Shown piece by piece: positions 32,413 to 42,563 of a DNA stretch of 42,563 nt (position 1 is its first letter; each line of letters begins with the position of its first letter). A program made the translations under genes and the position numbers. This DNA comes from Burkholderiales bacterium. GTDB lineage: Bacteria; Pseudomonadota; Gammaproteobacteria; Burkholderiales; Casimicrobiaceae. The stretch covers positions 1-42,563 of the forward strand of contig JADGRP010000201.1 in assembly GCA_017880805.1 (NCBI GenBank), in the 5' to 3' direction. The notes below the pieces were generated by a model. It had not been told where the DNA came from. It saw only the letters and a program-made list of their open reading frames with translations, and did no database searches.

Positions 32413-33270
32413 TCAAGCGCCGTCGATGGCTTGCGCGGCACGCAGCGTGTTGGCGAGCAGCATGGCAATCGTCATGGGGCCGACACCGCCCGGCACTGGC
32501 GTGATCCAGCCTGCACGCTCGCGGGCGGTTTCGAAATCGACATCGCCGCGGAGCTTTCCTTCCGGCGTGCGATTGGTGCCCACGTCGATGACGATGGCGC
32601 CCGGCTTGATCCATGCGCCCTGCACGAACGCGAGCTTGCCCATCGCGGCCACCAGAATATCCGCGGTGCCGACGATCGTTGGCAGATCGACGGTCGCCGA
32701 ATGGCAGATCGTCACTGTGCAACGCGCCATCAGAAGCTCGAGCGCCATCGGGCGGCCGACGATGTTTGATTGGCCGATGATCACCGCGTGCTTGCCGACC
32801 AGGGCAACACCCGTGTCGCGGATGAGGATCATGCAGCCCTGCGGTGTGCACGGGCGCAGCGCGGGCCGTTTCAGCACCAGGCGCCCCATGTTGCAGGGAT
32901 GCAGGCCGTCCACATCCTTGGAAGGGTCGATGCTTTCGGTCACCACGTCGGCATCGATCTGCTTCGGCAGCGGAAGCTGAACCAGGATGCCGTGAACAAA
33001 AGGGTCGGCATTGAGGTGGCCGATCAACTCCAAGAGCTCGTATTGCGAAACCGTTTCCGGCAAATCGTACGAGTAGGACTTCATGCCGATCGCTTCGGTT
33101 GTGCGGCGCTTGTTGCGCACATAGACCTGCGATGCGGGATTCTCTCCTACCAGCACGACCGCGAGCCCGGGAGCCAGTTTTCCCGCGGCAACTCGCGCCG
33201 CGATCTGCGCCTTGATCTCTTCAGTCGCGCGCTCGGCGCGCGCCTTGCCGTCGATGATGCGGGCACTCAT
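32413..33270 (-). CDS. folD: Bifunctional methylenetetrahydrofolate dehydrogenase / methenyltetrahydrofolate cyclohydrolase
   Basis: A 285-residue FolD that interconverts 5,10-methylene-, methenyl- and 10-formyl-tetrahydrofolate with NADP. Active-site Y50 and K54 lie in [10 protein letters not shown]; other family motifs are [32 protein letters not shown] (where GRS is more usual) and the C-terminal [11 protein letters not shown]. The ATG at 33270 gives a standard length. It follows the HAD phosphatase gene by 25 bases on the same strand. A housekeeping gene. Confidence 0.96.
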   Translation of the reverse strand: MSARIIDGKARAERATEEIKAQIAARVAAGKLAPGLAVVLVGENPASQVYVRNKRRTTEAIGMKSYSYDLPETVSQYELLELIGHLNADPFVHGILVQLPLPKQIDADVVTESIDPSKDVDGLHPCNMGRLVLKRPALRPCTPQGCMILIRDTGVALVGKHAVIIGQSNIVGRPMALELLMARCTVTICHSATVDLPTIVGTADILVAAMGKLAFVQGAWIKPGAIVIDVGTNRTPEGKLRGDVDFETARERAGWITPVPGGVGPMTIAMLLANTLRAAQAIDGA

Positions 33271-33295
33271 GAATCGTCCGGAAAAGCCACGAATT

Positions 33296-33991
33296 CTACC
33301 GGATTCGAAGCGTCGCCCAGCCTTTCTCGCTCGCCAGCGCCGCCAGCGTCGCATCGGCGTTGACCGCGACCGGGTGCGTTACCCGCGACAGTAGCGGGAT
33401 ATCGTTACGCGAGTCGCTGTAGAACCAGCTCTGGCGAAAGCGTGCGAGCGTGTCGTTCCGCTCGGCGAGCCATGCGTCCAGCCGCGCGATCTTGCCTTCG
33501 CGCATGTTCGGCGTGCCGGCGACCCTGCCAGTGTAGCGGCCGCCACGCATCTCTGGTTCGGTTGCGATCAGGTTCTCGAAGCCGAATTCGCGAGCGATTC
33601 GGAGGGTGAGAAAGCTGCTTGCCGCGGTCGTGAGCACGATCAGGTCGCCAGAGGCGCGGTGCCTGCCGACAAGCTCGCGCGCCGCGCTCGAGATCAGCGG
33701 CATGATCTTCTGCTTCAGGTATTCGTCGCGCCAGGCCTCGAGCTGCGGCAACGCGTGGTCCGCGAGCGTCGACAGGTAGAACTCGGTGAATTCCAGGACC
33801 CCGACTTCGCCGCGCCGGTAGCGGTCCACGACTTCGCGGTTGGCACGCTCGAAGGACGCCCGATCCAGCACCTCGCGCTCGATCAGAAACTCGACCCAAG
33901 CCTCGTCGCAGTCGCCGGTCAGGAGCGTATGGTCGAGATCGAAAAGGGCTAGGACGTCGGCGGGCAAGGGGCGCGAGCGGGAGCGATACAA
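33296..33991 (-). CDS. HAD-family hydrolase, SerB-like subfamily IB
   Basis: A 231-residue phosphatase of the HAD-IB group. The nucleophile loop is [12 protein letters not shown] (D18 and D20 counted from the start used). A helical cap follows, then motif [13 protein letters not shown] and motif [17 protein letters not shown]. Substrates in this group are phosphoserine, histidinol phosphate and phospholipid-like compounds; the exact one is unknown. No ATG precedes the first motif. I use TTG at 33991; TTG at 33967 would remove eight residues. It is head-to-head with the Nudix gene (starts seven bases apart) and lies upstream of folD. Confidence 0.82.
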   Translation of the reverse strand: MYRSRSRPLPADVLALFDLDHTLLTGDCDEAWVEFLIEREVLDRASFERANREVVDRYRRGEVGVLEFTEFYLSTLADHALPQLEAWRDEYLKQKIMPLISSAARELVGRHRASGDLIVLTTAASSFLTLRIAREFGFENLIATEPEMRGGRYTGRVAGTPNMREGKIARLDAWLAERNDTLARFRQSWFYSDSRNDIPLLSRVTHPVAVNADATLAALASEKGWATLRIR

Positions 33992-33992
33992 T
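33987..33992 (+). promoter_or_regulatory. Possible -10 element of the Nudix gene
   Basis: TACAAT lies seven bases before the proposed GTG start at 33999. If used, transcription would begin at or next to the start codon, giving a leaderless mRNA. The matching -35 region is poor. Confidence 0.25.
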
Positions 33993-33998
33993 CCGCGC

Positions 33999-34931
33999 GT
34001 GGAGACCGGCGCAATTGTACATGGACCCGCGATTCTGGCGAGGCTCGCTGCCCTGCTCGCCGAACCTCGCGGCGATTATCTGCCGCTGCGTATCGGGCGC
34101 GAGGTTGTTGGCTGGGTCGACGAGGGACGCGCAGTCGTGCTTGCGCGATTCGCGAATGTGTTCGATCGGCGCACATCGGGTCTCACGACGGGCCTTGCAT
34201 TCAATGCATCGCTCGAAACCGCCCCGGCACGAACTGCGGCACTTGATCGCGTCGTCGATGTTCTCGCCGCCGAAGGCCGCCTTAGCGCATGGCGCCATGA
34301 GCGCTACGCGATTGCGACCCATCTGGGTGCCCCGCCGTTATGTCTGATCGAACGCGCGGCGGCGCGCTTCTTTGGCATCCGGACCTATGCCGCGCACGTC
34401 AACGGTTTGGTCCGCGGCAGCTCCACGTCGATGTGGCTCTCCCGTCGAAGCGCGGCCAAGGCCATCGACCCGGGCTTGCTCGACAATCTGGTCGGGGGAG
34501 GCATTCCCGCGGGCGCCGCCGTTGCGGAGACGATGATCAGGGAAGCATGGGAGGAAGCAGGCATTCCGGCCGATATCGCAGCGACGGCAACGCCAGCCGC
34601 CGAGTTGCGCGTCTGTCGCGCGCAGCCGGATGGGCTTCAGCGCGAGACCGTTTTCGCGCACGATCTCTGGCTCGAGGCTGACTTCGTGCCGTCCAATCAG
34701 GACGGCGAAGCGGTCGAGCACCGGCTGGTTTCGCTGGACGAAGCCGCGGCGCTCATCGCCAACGACCGGGGGACCGACGTCGTGACCGCCGATGCGAGCC
34801 TTGTCATCCTGGATTTTCTGCTGCGTCACTGCAGCGTCGGTCCTGAATCGCCCGACTGGCGCGCCCTTGGTGCGCTGCGCTACCCGCCGCTCGAACTGAG
34901 CATTCCCCGGACGGACCGCGACTTGGGTTGA
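33999..34931 (+). CDS. DUF4743 / Nudix hydrolase-domain protein
   Basis: A 310-residue protein. The N-terminal 120 residues resemble DUF4743, the domain paired with Nudix in Tnr3-like proteins (WRHERYAI near 98). It is followed by HVNGLVRG and SMWLSRRSAAKAIDPGLLDNLVGGGIPAG. The Nudix box ends in REAWEEAGI (181-189), with the metal-binding REUXEE part intact, but its first glutamate position is alanine (PAGAAVAE). Such proteins hydrolyse thiamine-pyrophosphate-like or other diphosphates; the substrate is unknown. The GTG at 33999 is the only reasonable start that keeps the N-terminal domain. It has no close ribosome site. Confidence 0.82.
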   Translation: METGAIVHGPAILARLAALLAEPRGDYLPLRIGREVVGWVDEGRAVVLARFANVFDRRTSGLTTGLAFNASLETAPARTAALDRVVDVLAAEGRLSAWRHERYAIATHLGAPPLCLIERAAARFFGIRTYAAHVNGLVRGSSTSMWLSRRSAAKAIDPGLLDNLVGGGIPAGAAVAETMIREAWEEAGIPADIAATATPAAELRVCRAQPDGLQRETVFAHDLWLEADFVPSNQDGEAVEHRLVSLDEAAALIANDRGTDVVTADASLVILDFLLRHCSVGPESPDWRALGALRYPPLELSIPRTDRDLG

Positions 34932-34941
34932 CGGAAGCGCG

Positions 34942-36093
34942 TCACGCCGCCTTGGCGGTTGCGGCGGCCAGCGGCTTGCTGCTCATGGTGATCCCCAGCG
35001 CCCGCAAGCTGTCGCGCACCGCGTTCACCGCGTGGCGTATTTCTTCCGGACCGATAGCACCGATGCATCCCACACGAAAGGTCTCGAGCTGCGTCAGCTT
35101 GCCCGGATAAAGAATGAAGCCGCGATTTCTGACTTCGTCGTAGAACGGCTTGAACGCGTACTTCGGATCCGTTGGCGCGTGGAAGGTGACGATGATCGGC
35201 GCCTGAATGCGCGCGTCCAGGAACACCTTGAAGCCCATTGCCGTCATGCCCGCAATCAGCGTCTCACAATTGGCGGCGTAGCGCCGGTAGCGCGCAGGCT
35301 GACCTCCCGCCGCAACGTATTGCTCCAGCGCGGCGTCCACCGCGACGACGACGTGCGTGGGCGGCGTGTACCGCCATTGCGTCGTCCGCTCCATGTAGGT
35401 CCATTGATCGTACAGATCCAGCGCCAACGACGTCGAGCGGCCGGCACACTGCTCGAGCACCGTTTTGCGGACAAAGACGAAGCCCATTCCGGGAGGGCCC
35501 TCGATGCATTTCCCGGAAGCTGCGATGAGCGCGTCGAACGGAATTTTTTTTGCGTCGATCGGGATTGCTCCGAAGGAGCTCATCGCGTCGACGATGAGGC
35601 TTCTGCCCCGCCCGGCGACGAGGTCGGCGATTTCCGGCAACGGATTGAGGATACCGGTCGATGTCTCGCAGTGAATCAGGCCGACGTGGGTGATCGATGC
35701 ATCGGCGTCGAGCGCGCGCGCGACATCGGCCGCCGTGGTTGGCACATCATCGGCAGTCTCGAAAGTCGACAGCCTGCGGCCCATCATTTCGGTAAGCTTC
35801 GCCAGCCGCTTGCCGTACGCGCCGTTGATCAGGACCAGCATGTGGCCGTCGCGCGGCACCAGCGTATTCACGGCGCCCTCGATCGAAAAGGTGCCGCTGC
35901 CTTGCAACGGAACGCAGACGTGCGTGTCGTGAGCATCGATGATCGCGGTCAGCCGCTCGCGAACGCGTGCCGTCACGGTATTGAAGCTCGCGTCCCACGA
36001 TCCCCAGTCGCGCAGCATCGCCGCCTTGGTGGCCAGCGAGGTCGTTAAGGGCCCGGGCGTCAGCAGAATGGGATCGCGGTCGACGTTGCTCAT
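34942..36093 (-). CDS. phnW: 2-Aminoethylphosphonate:pyruvate aminotransferase
   Basis: A 383-residue PLP aminotransferase that converts 2-aminoethylphosphonate plus pyruvate to phosphonoacetaldehyde plus alanine, the first step of AEP breakdown. It shows the PhnW start [31 protein letters not shown]169 in [11 protein letters not shown] and the Schiff-base K195 in [15 protein letters not shown]. The length is close to the usual 365-370 residues, with a short C-terminal extension. The ATG at 36093 has GAGGAAAG upstream. It is the last gene of the minus-strand transporter operon, 28 bases after the permease, and its product feeds PhnY and PhnA on the other strand. Confidence 0.95.
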   Translation of the reverse strand: MSNVDRDPILLTPGPLTTSLATKAAMLRDWGSWDASFNTVTARVRERLTAIIDAHDTHVCVPLQGSGTFSIEGAVNTLVPRDGHMLVLINGAYGKRLAKLTEMMGRRLSTFETADDVPTTAADVARALDADASITHVGLIHCETSTGILNPLPEIADLVAGRGRSLIVDAMSSFGAIPIDAKKIPFDALIAASGKCIEGPPGMGFVFVRKTVLEQCAGRSTSLALDLYDQWTYMERTTQWRYTPPTHVVVAVDAALEQYVAAGGQPARYRRYAANCETLIAGMTAMGFKVFLDARIQAPIIVTFHAPTDPKYAFKPFYDEVRNRGFILYPGKLTQLETFRVGCIGAIGPEEIRHAVNAVRDSLRALGITMSSKPLAAATAKAA

Positions 36094-36121
36094 CGGTCTT
36101 TCCTCGGCGAATGCACGCTGA

Positions 36122-37846
36122 TCATATCGTAACCGGGCGGCGCCACGCCTGCGTGCGCGTCAACAGGAAACGGGTGATCAGCGCGTACAGAATGCACATG
36201 GTCGTCGACGCGGCCACGATCAGCGTCGCCATCGCCGCGGCGGGCCCGATTTCTCCGGCGTCGTCGAGGTTCAGGATCGCCAGCGACGCGAGTTGGGTGT
36301 CCGGCGCATACAGGAACACCACCGCCGAGATGGTCACCATCGCGTTGACAAAAAGATACCGTGCGATGTCGAGTATCGCCGGCAGGCATACCGGCACGGT
36401 GACGCGAAAGAAGGTCTTGTAAAACGGCACCTTAAGCGATGCCGACACGGCCTCGAATTCGTTATCGAGCGATTTCAGCGCCGTGACCGCGGTCAGGTGG
36501 CTGGACGTGTAGTAGTGAATGATCGTGACCACGACCAGAATCGTCATCCCGTGATAGAGCCCGTTGAGCGGGTTGTCGGGATGGTTGAAGAAGAAGATGT
36601 AGCCCAGGCCCAGCACCATGCCCGGAACGCCCATGGGAATCGCGGCCAGCATGCGGATCGCCGCACGCATCCCGTTCATGCCGCGCGTCTTTTCTATGAG
36701 ATACGCGCCGCCGAAGATCAGCATCGTGCCGAAGAACGCGGTCAGCAGCGCCATTCTCAAGCTGTTGAAAAACGACGATATGACCCCGCCGTCGACCAGC
36801 CCGAAAGTGTAGTGGCGCAGGCTGAACGACTTGTCGTACGGCCACAGCTTGATGAACGAGGTGTAGATCGCCATGCCCAGGATCGCCAGCAGCAGCAGGC
36901 AGACGATCAGGCAGTAACAGAACATCAGCGCGTCGAACCCTGTTCTGCGTTTGGGCGCATACGGCACGGCACGTGACGAGAACTGCGCCTGCTGCCTGCC
37001 CTGCATGATCCAGTCGACGACGAACGCCACCAGCACCGGGATCAGCAGAATCAAACTCACCACGGCGCCCTTGTTGAAGTTCTGCTGGCCGATCACCTGC
37101 TTGAAAATATCCAGCGCCAGCACGCTGAAGTTACCGCCGATGATTTTGGGTATGCCGAAATCGCTCACCGTGTAAGAAAACACGACCATCGCCGCGCTGA
37201 TCAGCCCGTATTTCGCGCCGGGCAAGGTAATGGTGAAAAATCTGCGCAGGGTCGGTGTGCCAAGCGATTCCGCCGCTTCGTAGAGCCGGCCGTCGGCGAG
37301 CAGGAGCGCGGTCAGGATAATCATCAGCGCATGCGGAAACACCGCATAGATCGAGCTGATGATGATGCCGATCGGGCCGTAGATCGACGCGCCCGCCAGC
37401 ATCCACTTGAGCAGGCCCTGGGTGCCGAACCATTGGATGAAGGAGATCGCCGCCAACAGCGACGGCGCCAGGATCGGCGTCAGCGCAACCACTCGAAACG
37501 TCCCCTTCAATGGCATGCAGCTTCGGGTCAGCGCGTAGGCGAAGGTGAACGCCAGTGGAATCGTGATCCCGGTGACCGCGAACGCGACCGAAAGCGTATG
37601 CAGGATCGACAGCCGAAGCGCCGGCGTCTGAAAGTATTCCTGAAACAGCCGCACACCGACGAACGCGCCGCTCTTGTCTTCGACGCTCTTGATCAGGATC
37701 ATGAACAAGGGCGCGAGCAGGAATACCACCAGGAATGCACAGACGCCGAGCAGCAAGCCGTGCGCCAAACGATCGTGCCAATGCGCGATCGGTTTCACCT
37801 GAGGCGCGGCGGCAAGCGCGAGTGGATTGACGGCGGCGGTGCTCAT
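36122..37846 (-). CDS. phnU: 2-Aminoethylphosphonate ABC transporter permease (two fused permease domains)
   Basis: A 574-residue inner-membrane permease with two BPD-transporter domains (about residues 20-290 and 310-570), each with the EAA-type loop region ([23 protein letters not shown] at about 186-208 and [23 protein letters not shown] at about 473-495). This layout matches the PhnU2 type of AEP importer, where one long protein replaces separate PhnU and PhnV. The ATG at 37846 is 21 bases after the ATPase stop. Assignment to AEP rests on the phnW, phnA and phnY neighbours. Confidence 0.9.
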   Translation of the reverse strand: MSTAAVNPLALAAAPQVKPIAHWHDRLAHGLLLGVCAFLVVFLLAPLFMILIKSVEDKSGAFVGVRLFQEYFQTPALRLSILHTLSVAFAVTGITIPLAFTFAYALTRSCMPLKGTFRVVALTPILAPSLLAAISFIQWFGTQGLLKWMLAGASIYGPIGIIISSIYAVFPHALMIILTALLLADGRLYEAAESLGTPTLRRFFTITLPGAKYGLISAAMVVFSYTVSDFGIPKIIGGNFSVLALDIFKQVIGQQNFNKGAVVSLILLIPVLVAFVVDWIMQGRQQAQFSSRAVPYAPKRRTGFDALMFCYCLIVCLLLLAILGMAIYTSFIKLWPYDKSFSLRHYTFGLVDGGVISSFFNSLRMALLTAFFGTMLIFGGAYLIEKTRGMNGMRAAIRMLAAIPMGVPGMVLGLGYIFFFNHPDNPLNGLYHGMTILVVVTIIHYYTSSHLTAVTALKSLDNEFEAVSASLKVPFYKTFFRVTVPVCLPAILDIARYLFVNAMVTISAVVFLYAPDTQLASLAILNLDDAGEIGPAAAMATLIVAASTTMCILYALITRFLLTRTQAWRRPVTI

Positions 37847-37867
37847 CGGCGCGTAATGTGAGGGGTG

Positions 37868-38968
37868 TCAGGCAAGCAATCGCATGCAGTCGGCCGGAAG
37901 CCCGACTTGCAAGGCCGAGCCCTCGGCGACGTTCATCCGATCGATGCTGTGACGCGACACGTTGATCAGCAACAGTTGGTCGCCTGCGTCGGCAATCGCC
38001 ACTGTCACATGGCAAAACGCGCCCAGGAACTCGACCTTGGTCACCTTGCCTTGCGCGGCGTTGGCGTGCCCCGCGGCGCCATCGGCCACGACGATATCCT
38101 CGGGCCGGAGATAGAGCCTGACCTTGGTGCCCGGCGCGACCGCGTCGGCACCTGACGCGCCCTTGAGCACCAGGCCGCCAACCCGAAATCGGTTGTCGCC
38201 TTCGGCGACGGCGCTGATCACGTTGATCTTGCCGACGAAATCGGCCACGAACGCGCTCGCCGGCTCGCGGTAGATTTCCTGCGGCGTACCGATCTGTTCG
38301 ATGACGCCATGATTCATGACCACTACCCGGTCAGCCATCGACAGCGCCTCCTCCTGGTCGTGGGTGACCATAATCGTCGTCACGCCGAGTCGCTGTTGCA
38401 GCGCCCGGATCTCGCCGCGCAGGCGCAGGCGCTCGAGCGCGTCGAGCGCGGACAGTGGCTCGTCCAGGAGAAGCAGTCCTGGCGACGTTGCGAGCGCGCG
38501 CGCGAGCGCGATCCTCTGCTGCTGGCCGCCGGAGAGTTGCCCGGGATATTTCGCGCCCGAGTCCGGCAACCCGACGAGCTTCAGCAATTCACCGACGCGG
38601 CGATGGACTTCGTCGCGCCCCTTGCGCCGATTGACGAGTCCGTAAGCGACGTTGTCGAAAATGGTGAGATTGGGAAACAGCGCGTACGATTGGAACACGA
38701 TGCCGTAGTCGCGCTGCATGGCGGGAAGTCGCGAAATGTCGCGGCCTCCCTGGATGATGCTTCCGCCGTCCTGCGTCTCCAAACCGGCGATGATGCGCAG
38801 CAAGGTCGTCTTGCCGCAGCCCGAGGGCCCGAGAAAGGTAACCAGCTCGCCGCGCTCAACCGCCAGCGCAATGGTTTTCAGCGCCGTAAACCGGCCAAAG
38901 GTCTTGCGGATACCTTCGAGCCTAAGGAACGGCTCGCGCGTTACCCCGGCGATCGAAACTGCGGACAT
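37868..38968 (-). CDS. phnT: 2-Aminoethylphosphonate ABC transporter ATP-binding protein
   Basis: A 366-residue ATPase of the PotA/FbpC-like class. It has Walker A (GPSGCGKTT, about residues 51-59), the signature LSGGQQQRIALARAL, Walker B LLLLDEPLSALDA, the H-loop VTHDQEEA and a C-terminal TOBE-like region (about 240-366). The start ATG at 38968 lies 80 bases after the binding-protein stop, with a strong terminator hairpin between them. It energises the fused permease that follows 21 bases downstream. Confidence 0.93.
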   Translation of the reverse strand: MSAVSIAGVTREPFLRLEGIRKTFGRFTALKTIALAVERGELVTFLGPSGCGKTTLLRIIAGLETQDGGSIIQGGRDISRLPAMQRDYGIVFQSYALFPNLTIFDNVAYGLVNRRKGRDEVHRRVGELLKLVGLPDSGAKYPGQLSGGQQQRIALARALATSPGLLLLDEPLSALDALERLRLRGEIRALQQRLGVTTIMVTHDQEEALSMADRVVVMNHGVIEQIGTPQEIYREPASAFVADFVGKINVISAVAEGDNRFRVGGLVLKGASGADAVAPGTKVRLYLRPEDIVVADGAAGHANAAQGKVTKVEFLGAFCHVTVAIADAGDQLLLINVSRHSIDRMNVAEGSALQVGLPADCMRLLA

Positions 38969-39005
38969 TGCGTGCTCATCAACTCATTTGGGTCCGGAGG
39001 TTGCC

Positions 39006-39033
39006 AAAAAAAACGCGCCCCGGTCGGGGCGCG
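39006..39033 (-). terminator. Rho-independent terminator between the binding protein and ATPase genes
   Basis: Perfect eight-base arms (CGCGCCCC at 39014-39021 and GGGGCGCG at 39026-39033) with a four-base loop are followed, on the minus strand, by eight T residues (A-run at 39006-39013). It begins 16 bases past the binding-protein stop codon. It should end most transcripts there and leave a lower amount for the ATPase, permease and phnW. Confidence 0.85.
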
Positions 39034-39048
39034 CGCTTTTCTGCCGGC

Positions 39049-40092
39049 TTATTTCGGCTCCGACTTGCCGTCATAACGCTTGGTCCACTCGGCAAGAATC
39101 TTGTCCCGATTCTTGGCTTCCCACGCAAAATCGTTTTTCACGAGCCGCTTTTCATAGTCGGCCGGAACGTAGTCCAGCGGCTTGGCGATGCCGGGAATGG
39201 CTACTACGGCGAAATTCTTGGAGAACAATTCCATCGCCGCGGGCGTGGCCAGCCAATCCATCAATTTGCGTGCGGCTTCGACTTTCTTGCTCGTCTTCAG
39301 GATTCCGGATGCTTCGAGATCCCAGCCCAGACCTTCCGTCGGGAAGATGATGTCGATCGGCGCGCCGGATTTTTTGGTCGTGACCGCGCGGTATTCGAAC
39401 GAAATGCCGATCGGAAACTCGCCCGCGCCCGCCTCGCGGCAAGGCTTGGATCCCGAATGGGTGTAATGCGCGACGTTTTCGTGCAAGCCGTCCATGAACT
39501 TGTAGCCGTCGGCATCGCCCCACATCTGAAGCCAGCCAGCGACGTCCAGAAAACCGGTGCCCGACGACGCCGGATTGGGCATGACGATGCGTCCCTTGTA
39601 CACGGGCTTGGTCAGATCTTTCCAGGTTTCCGGCTTGGGCAGATTGAGCTTTGCGGCCTCGACGGTGTTGAAGCAGACCGCGGCGCCGTAGACGTCCATG
39701 CCGACCCATTCCGGCGGATTCTTCGGATCGCGATACGCCGGCACGATCTTGTCCAGGCCCTTGGGCGCGTAGCCCTGGAGCATGCCTTCGTTGGCGAACA
39801 CCGCCATGCTCGACGCGGACGTACCGACCACCATATCGGCCTGCGGATTGGCCTTCTCGGCAAGCAGCTTGGCCGTGATCACCCCCGTCGAATCCCGCAC
39901 CCACTTGATTGCCACGTCGGGGTACGCCTTGCTGAACGCCTCTTCATACGCTTTGATCTGGTCCGTTTCGAGCGCGGTGTACACCAGAAGCTCTGTCTTT
40001 TGCGCCGACGCCGACACTGCCCACAACATCGCCACCGAAGCGAACGCCGTTGCGAAATGCCATCCCCACCCCTTGCCCGTTCCAAAATGCAT
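39049..40092 (-). CDS. phnS: 2-Aminoethylphosphonate ABC transporter periplasmic binding protein
   Basis: A 347-residue type II periplasmic binding protein of the iron/phosphonate-like family. The signal peptide ends at VSASA near residue 30. The mature protein begins KTELLVYTALETDQIKAYEEAFSKAYPDV, typical of this class. Later segments include GTSASSMAVFANEGML and NPASSGTGFLDVAGWLQMWG. The ATG at 40092 has GGGAGAGAAG upstream. It is the first gene of the minus-strand operon and is followed by a strong terminator. It should capture AEP in the periplasm; the ligand is inferred from the locus. Confidence 0.92.
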   Translation of the reverse strand: MHFGTGKGWGWHFATAFASVAMLWAVSASAQKTELLVYTALETDQIKAYEEAFSKAYPDVAIKWVRDSTGVITAKLLAEKANPQADMVVGTSASSMAVFANEGMLQGYAPKGLDKIVPAYRDPKNPPEWVGMDVYGAAVCFNTVEAAKLNLPKPETWKDLTKPVYKGRIVMPNPASSGTGFLDVAGWLQMWGDADGYKFMDGLHENVAHYTHSGSKPCREAGAGEFPIGISFEYRAVTTKKSGAPIDIIFPTEGLGWDLEASGILKTSKKVEAARKLMDWLATPAAMELFSKNFAVVAIPGIAKPLDYVPADYEKRLVKNDFAWEAKNRDKILAEWTKRYDGKSEPK

Positions 40093-40125
40093 GCTTCTCT
40101 CCCGAAGTTTGACTACCGCCTGAAA

Positions 40126-40154
40126 ATCCTACGCCGGCCGGCACTGGCAGGCAA
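40126..40154 (-). promoter_or_regulatory. Candidate promoter of the binding-protein operon
   Basis: On the minus strand, TTGCCT (40149-40154) and TAGGAT (40126-40131) are separated by 17 bases, and the start codon is 33 bases further on. Each box matches four of six consensus bases. Confidence 0.4.
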
Positions 40155-40284
40155 CTTGCGCGAGCCGACCACCCGATTACATACACACACGCTGCCGGCG
40201 ATGCCGAGCACGACGCTGCGACGATGCTGCACCGACGGCCATGACACGGCGATGACCGTCGCGCGACCGGTAACCCGCCTTTCC

Positions 40285-40300
40285 AGATTGTTGACAATCT
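40285..40300. promoter_or_regulatory. Perfect palindrome, likely operator for the GntR regulator
   Basis: AGATTGT-TG-ACAATCT has seven-base arms and a two-base spacer. Its core TTGTTGACAA fits the GT...AC type of site bound by FadR/FCD-class GntR proteins. It lies 28 bases before the regulator start and overlaps the -35 box, so autorepression is likely. Confidence 0.6.
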
Positions 40301-40320
40301 ACACCCCCCGAGGGTCTAAT
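40291..40320 (+). promoter_or_regulatory. Sigma70-type promoter of the GntR regulator gene
   Basis: TTGACA (40291-40296), an 18-base spacer and TCTAAT (40315-40320) give six of six and five of six consensus matches. The start of transcription would be near 40327-40328, at the ATG itself, suggesting a leaderless mRNA. The -35 is inside the palindrome at 40285-40300. Confidence 0.6.
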
Positions 40321-40327
40321 CGCAAGC

Positions 40328-42321
<1,994 letters not shown>

Positions 42322-42334
42322 ATCGAGCGCTGCC

Positions 42335-42563
42335 ATGAACATGATGGCCGATGTCGCCCACGTCAGGAGCGGACGCGTGCTGCACGAAAAGATGCGCATC
42401 GCCGGCCAGCCCGTGGGCGGCGACCGCGTGATCGAGGTCATGAATCCGTACACCGGCGCCGTGGTCGGCACCGTACCCAAGGCCGGCATCGACGACGTCC
42501 GGCGCGCTTTTTCTCTCGCCAAGCGCTTCAAGTCCAGACTGACTCGCTACGATCGCTACAAAA
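42335..42563 (+). CDS. phnY: Phosphonoacetaldehyde dehydrogenase (partial, 5' end)
   Basis: The first 76 codons are seen; the gene runs off the right edge. The peptide has the N-terminal aldehyde-dehydrogenase pattern EVMNPYTGAVVGTVPKAGIDDVRRAF, followed by FKSRLTRYDRYK, which fits PhnY. PhnY oxidises phosphonoacetaldehyde to phosphonoacetate with NAD, linking PhnW to PhnA. Position 13 bases after phnA supports the call. The ATG at 42335 is used; a further ATG lies two codons on. Catalytic residues are outside the window. Confidence 0.85.
   Translation, partial: MNMMADVAHVRSGRVLHEKMRIAGQPVGGDRVIEVMNPYTGAVVGTVPKAGIDDVRRAFSLAKRFKSRLTRYDRYK

Overview
This high-GC window, densely packed with genes, looks like chromosomal DNA from a betaproteobacterium, probably Burkholderiales-like. 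That placement is inferred from the gene content: Burkholderia-type 2-aminoethylphosphonate regulator and transporter, LIV-type ABC importers, a FecR/DUF6600 proline-rich protein and a giant fused flavoprotein. I see no rRNA, tRNA, CRISPR array, transposase or phage gene. No stretch longer than 300 bases lacks a gene; the longest gaps are about 282 bases (11699-11980), 268 bases (14384-14651) and 235 bases (40093-40327).

Layout. (1) 1-473: the 5' part of an isoprenylcysteine-methyltransferase-like membrane protein gene that runs off the left edge. (2) 639-7951, minus strand: a tightly coupled operon in the order acyl-CoA dehydrogenase, AMP-forming acyl-CoA ligase, LIV-type binding protein, LivH, LivM, LivG, LivF. 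Most junctions overlap by 4-8 bases. A 3-hydroxyacyl-CoA dehydrogenase diverges from it (8075-9625). Together they suggest uptake, CoA activation and beta-oxidation-like breakdown of a carboxylic acid. (3) 9748-14383: a 48-residue basic protein, a Tat-exported fumarylacetoacetate-hydrolase-fold protein, a DUF3096 membrane peptide, a glycine-zipper stress-type protein and an 800-residue FecR/DUF6600 protein with a long proline-rich tail. (4) 14652-18179: a 1175-residue flavoprotein that joins a GltD/NfnB-like half to a PyrK/NfnA-like half. (5) 18373-22314: a second LIV-type importer with a fused LivH-LivM permease and no LivF. (6) 22293-25944, minus strand: metC, gluconokinase, 6-phosphogluconate dehydrogenase and an EamA exporter. 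(7) 26094-32367: a glutamine-synthetase-like ligase translationally coupled to an oligopeptide-type binding protein, then an iron alcohol dehydrogenase, an aldehyde dehydrogenase and a c-type cytochrome, possibly a gamma-glutamyl-amide catabolic route. A tandem 10-bp repeat lies in the upstream region. (8) 32413-34931: folD, a HAD phosphatase and a DUF4743/Nudix protein. (9) 34942-42563: a nearly complete 2-aminoethylphosphonate locus. phnW, a fused permease, an ATPase and a binding protein are on the minus strand; a GntR regulator, phosphonoacetate hydrolase and the start of phosphonoacetaldehyde dehydrogenase are on the plus strand. This is the PhnW-PhnY-PhnA route, with a dedicated importer and a palindromic operator candidate in the divergent promoter region.

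Most genes belong to well-known families. The best candidates for something not well described are the glutamine-synthetase-like cluster with its decamer repeats, the single-chain Nfn-like flavoprotein, the Tat-exported FAH-fold protein, and the apparently leaderless, operator-overlapped promoter of the phosphonate regulator. All functions are inferred from reading sequence motifs; no database search was run.
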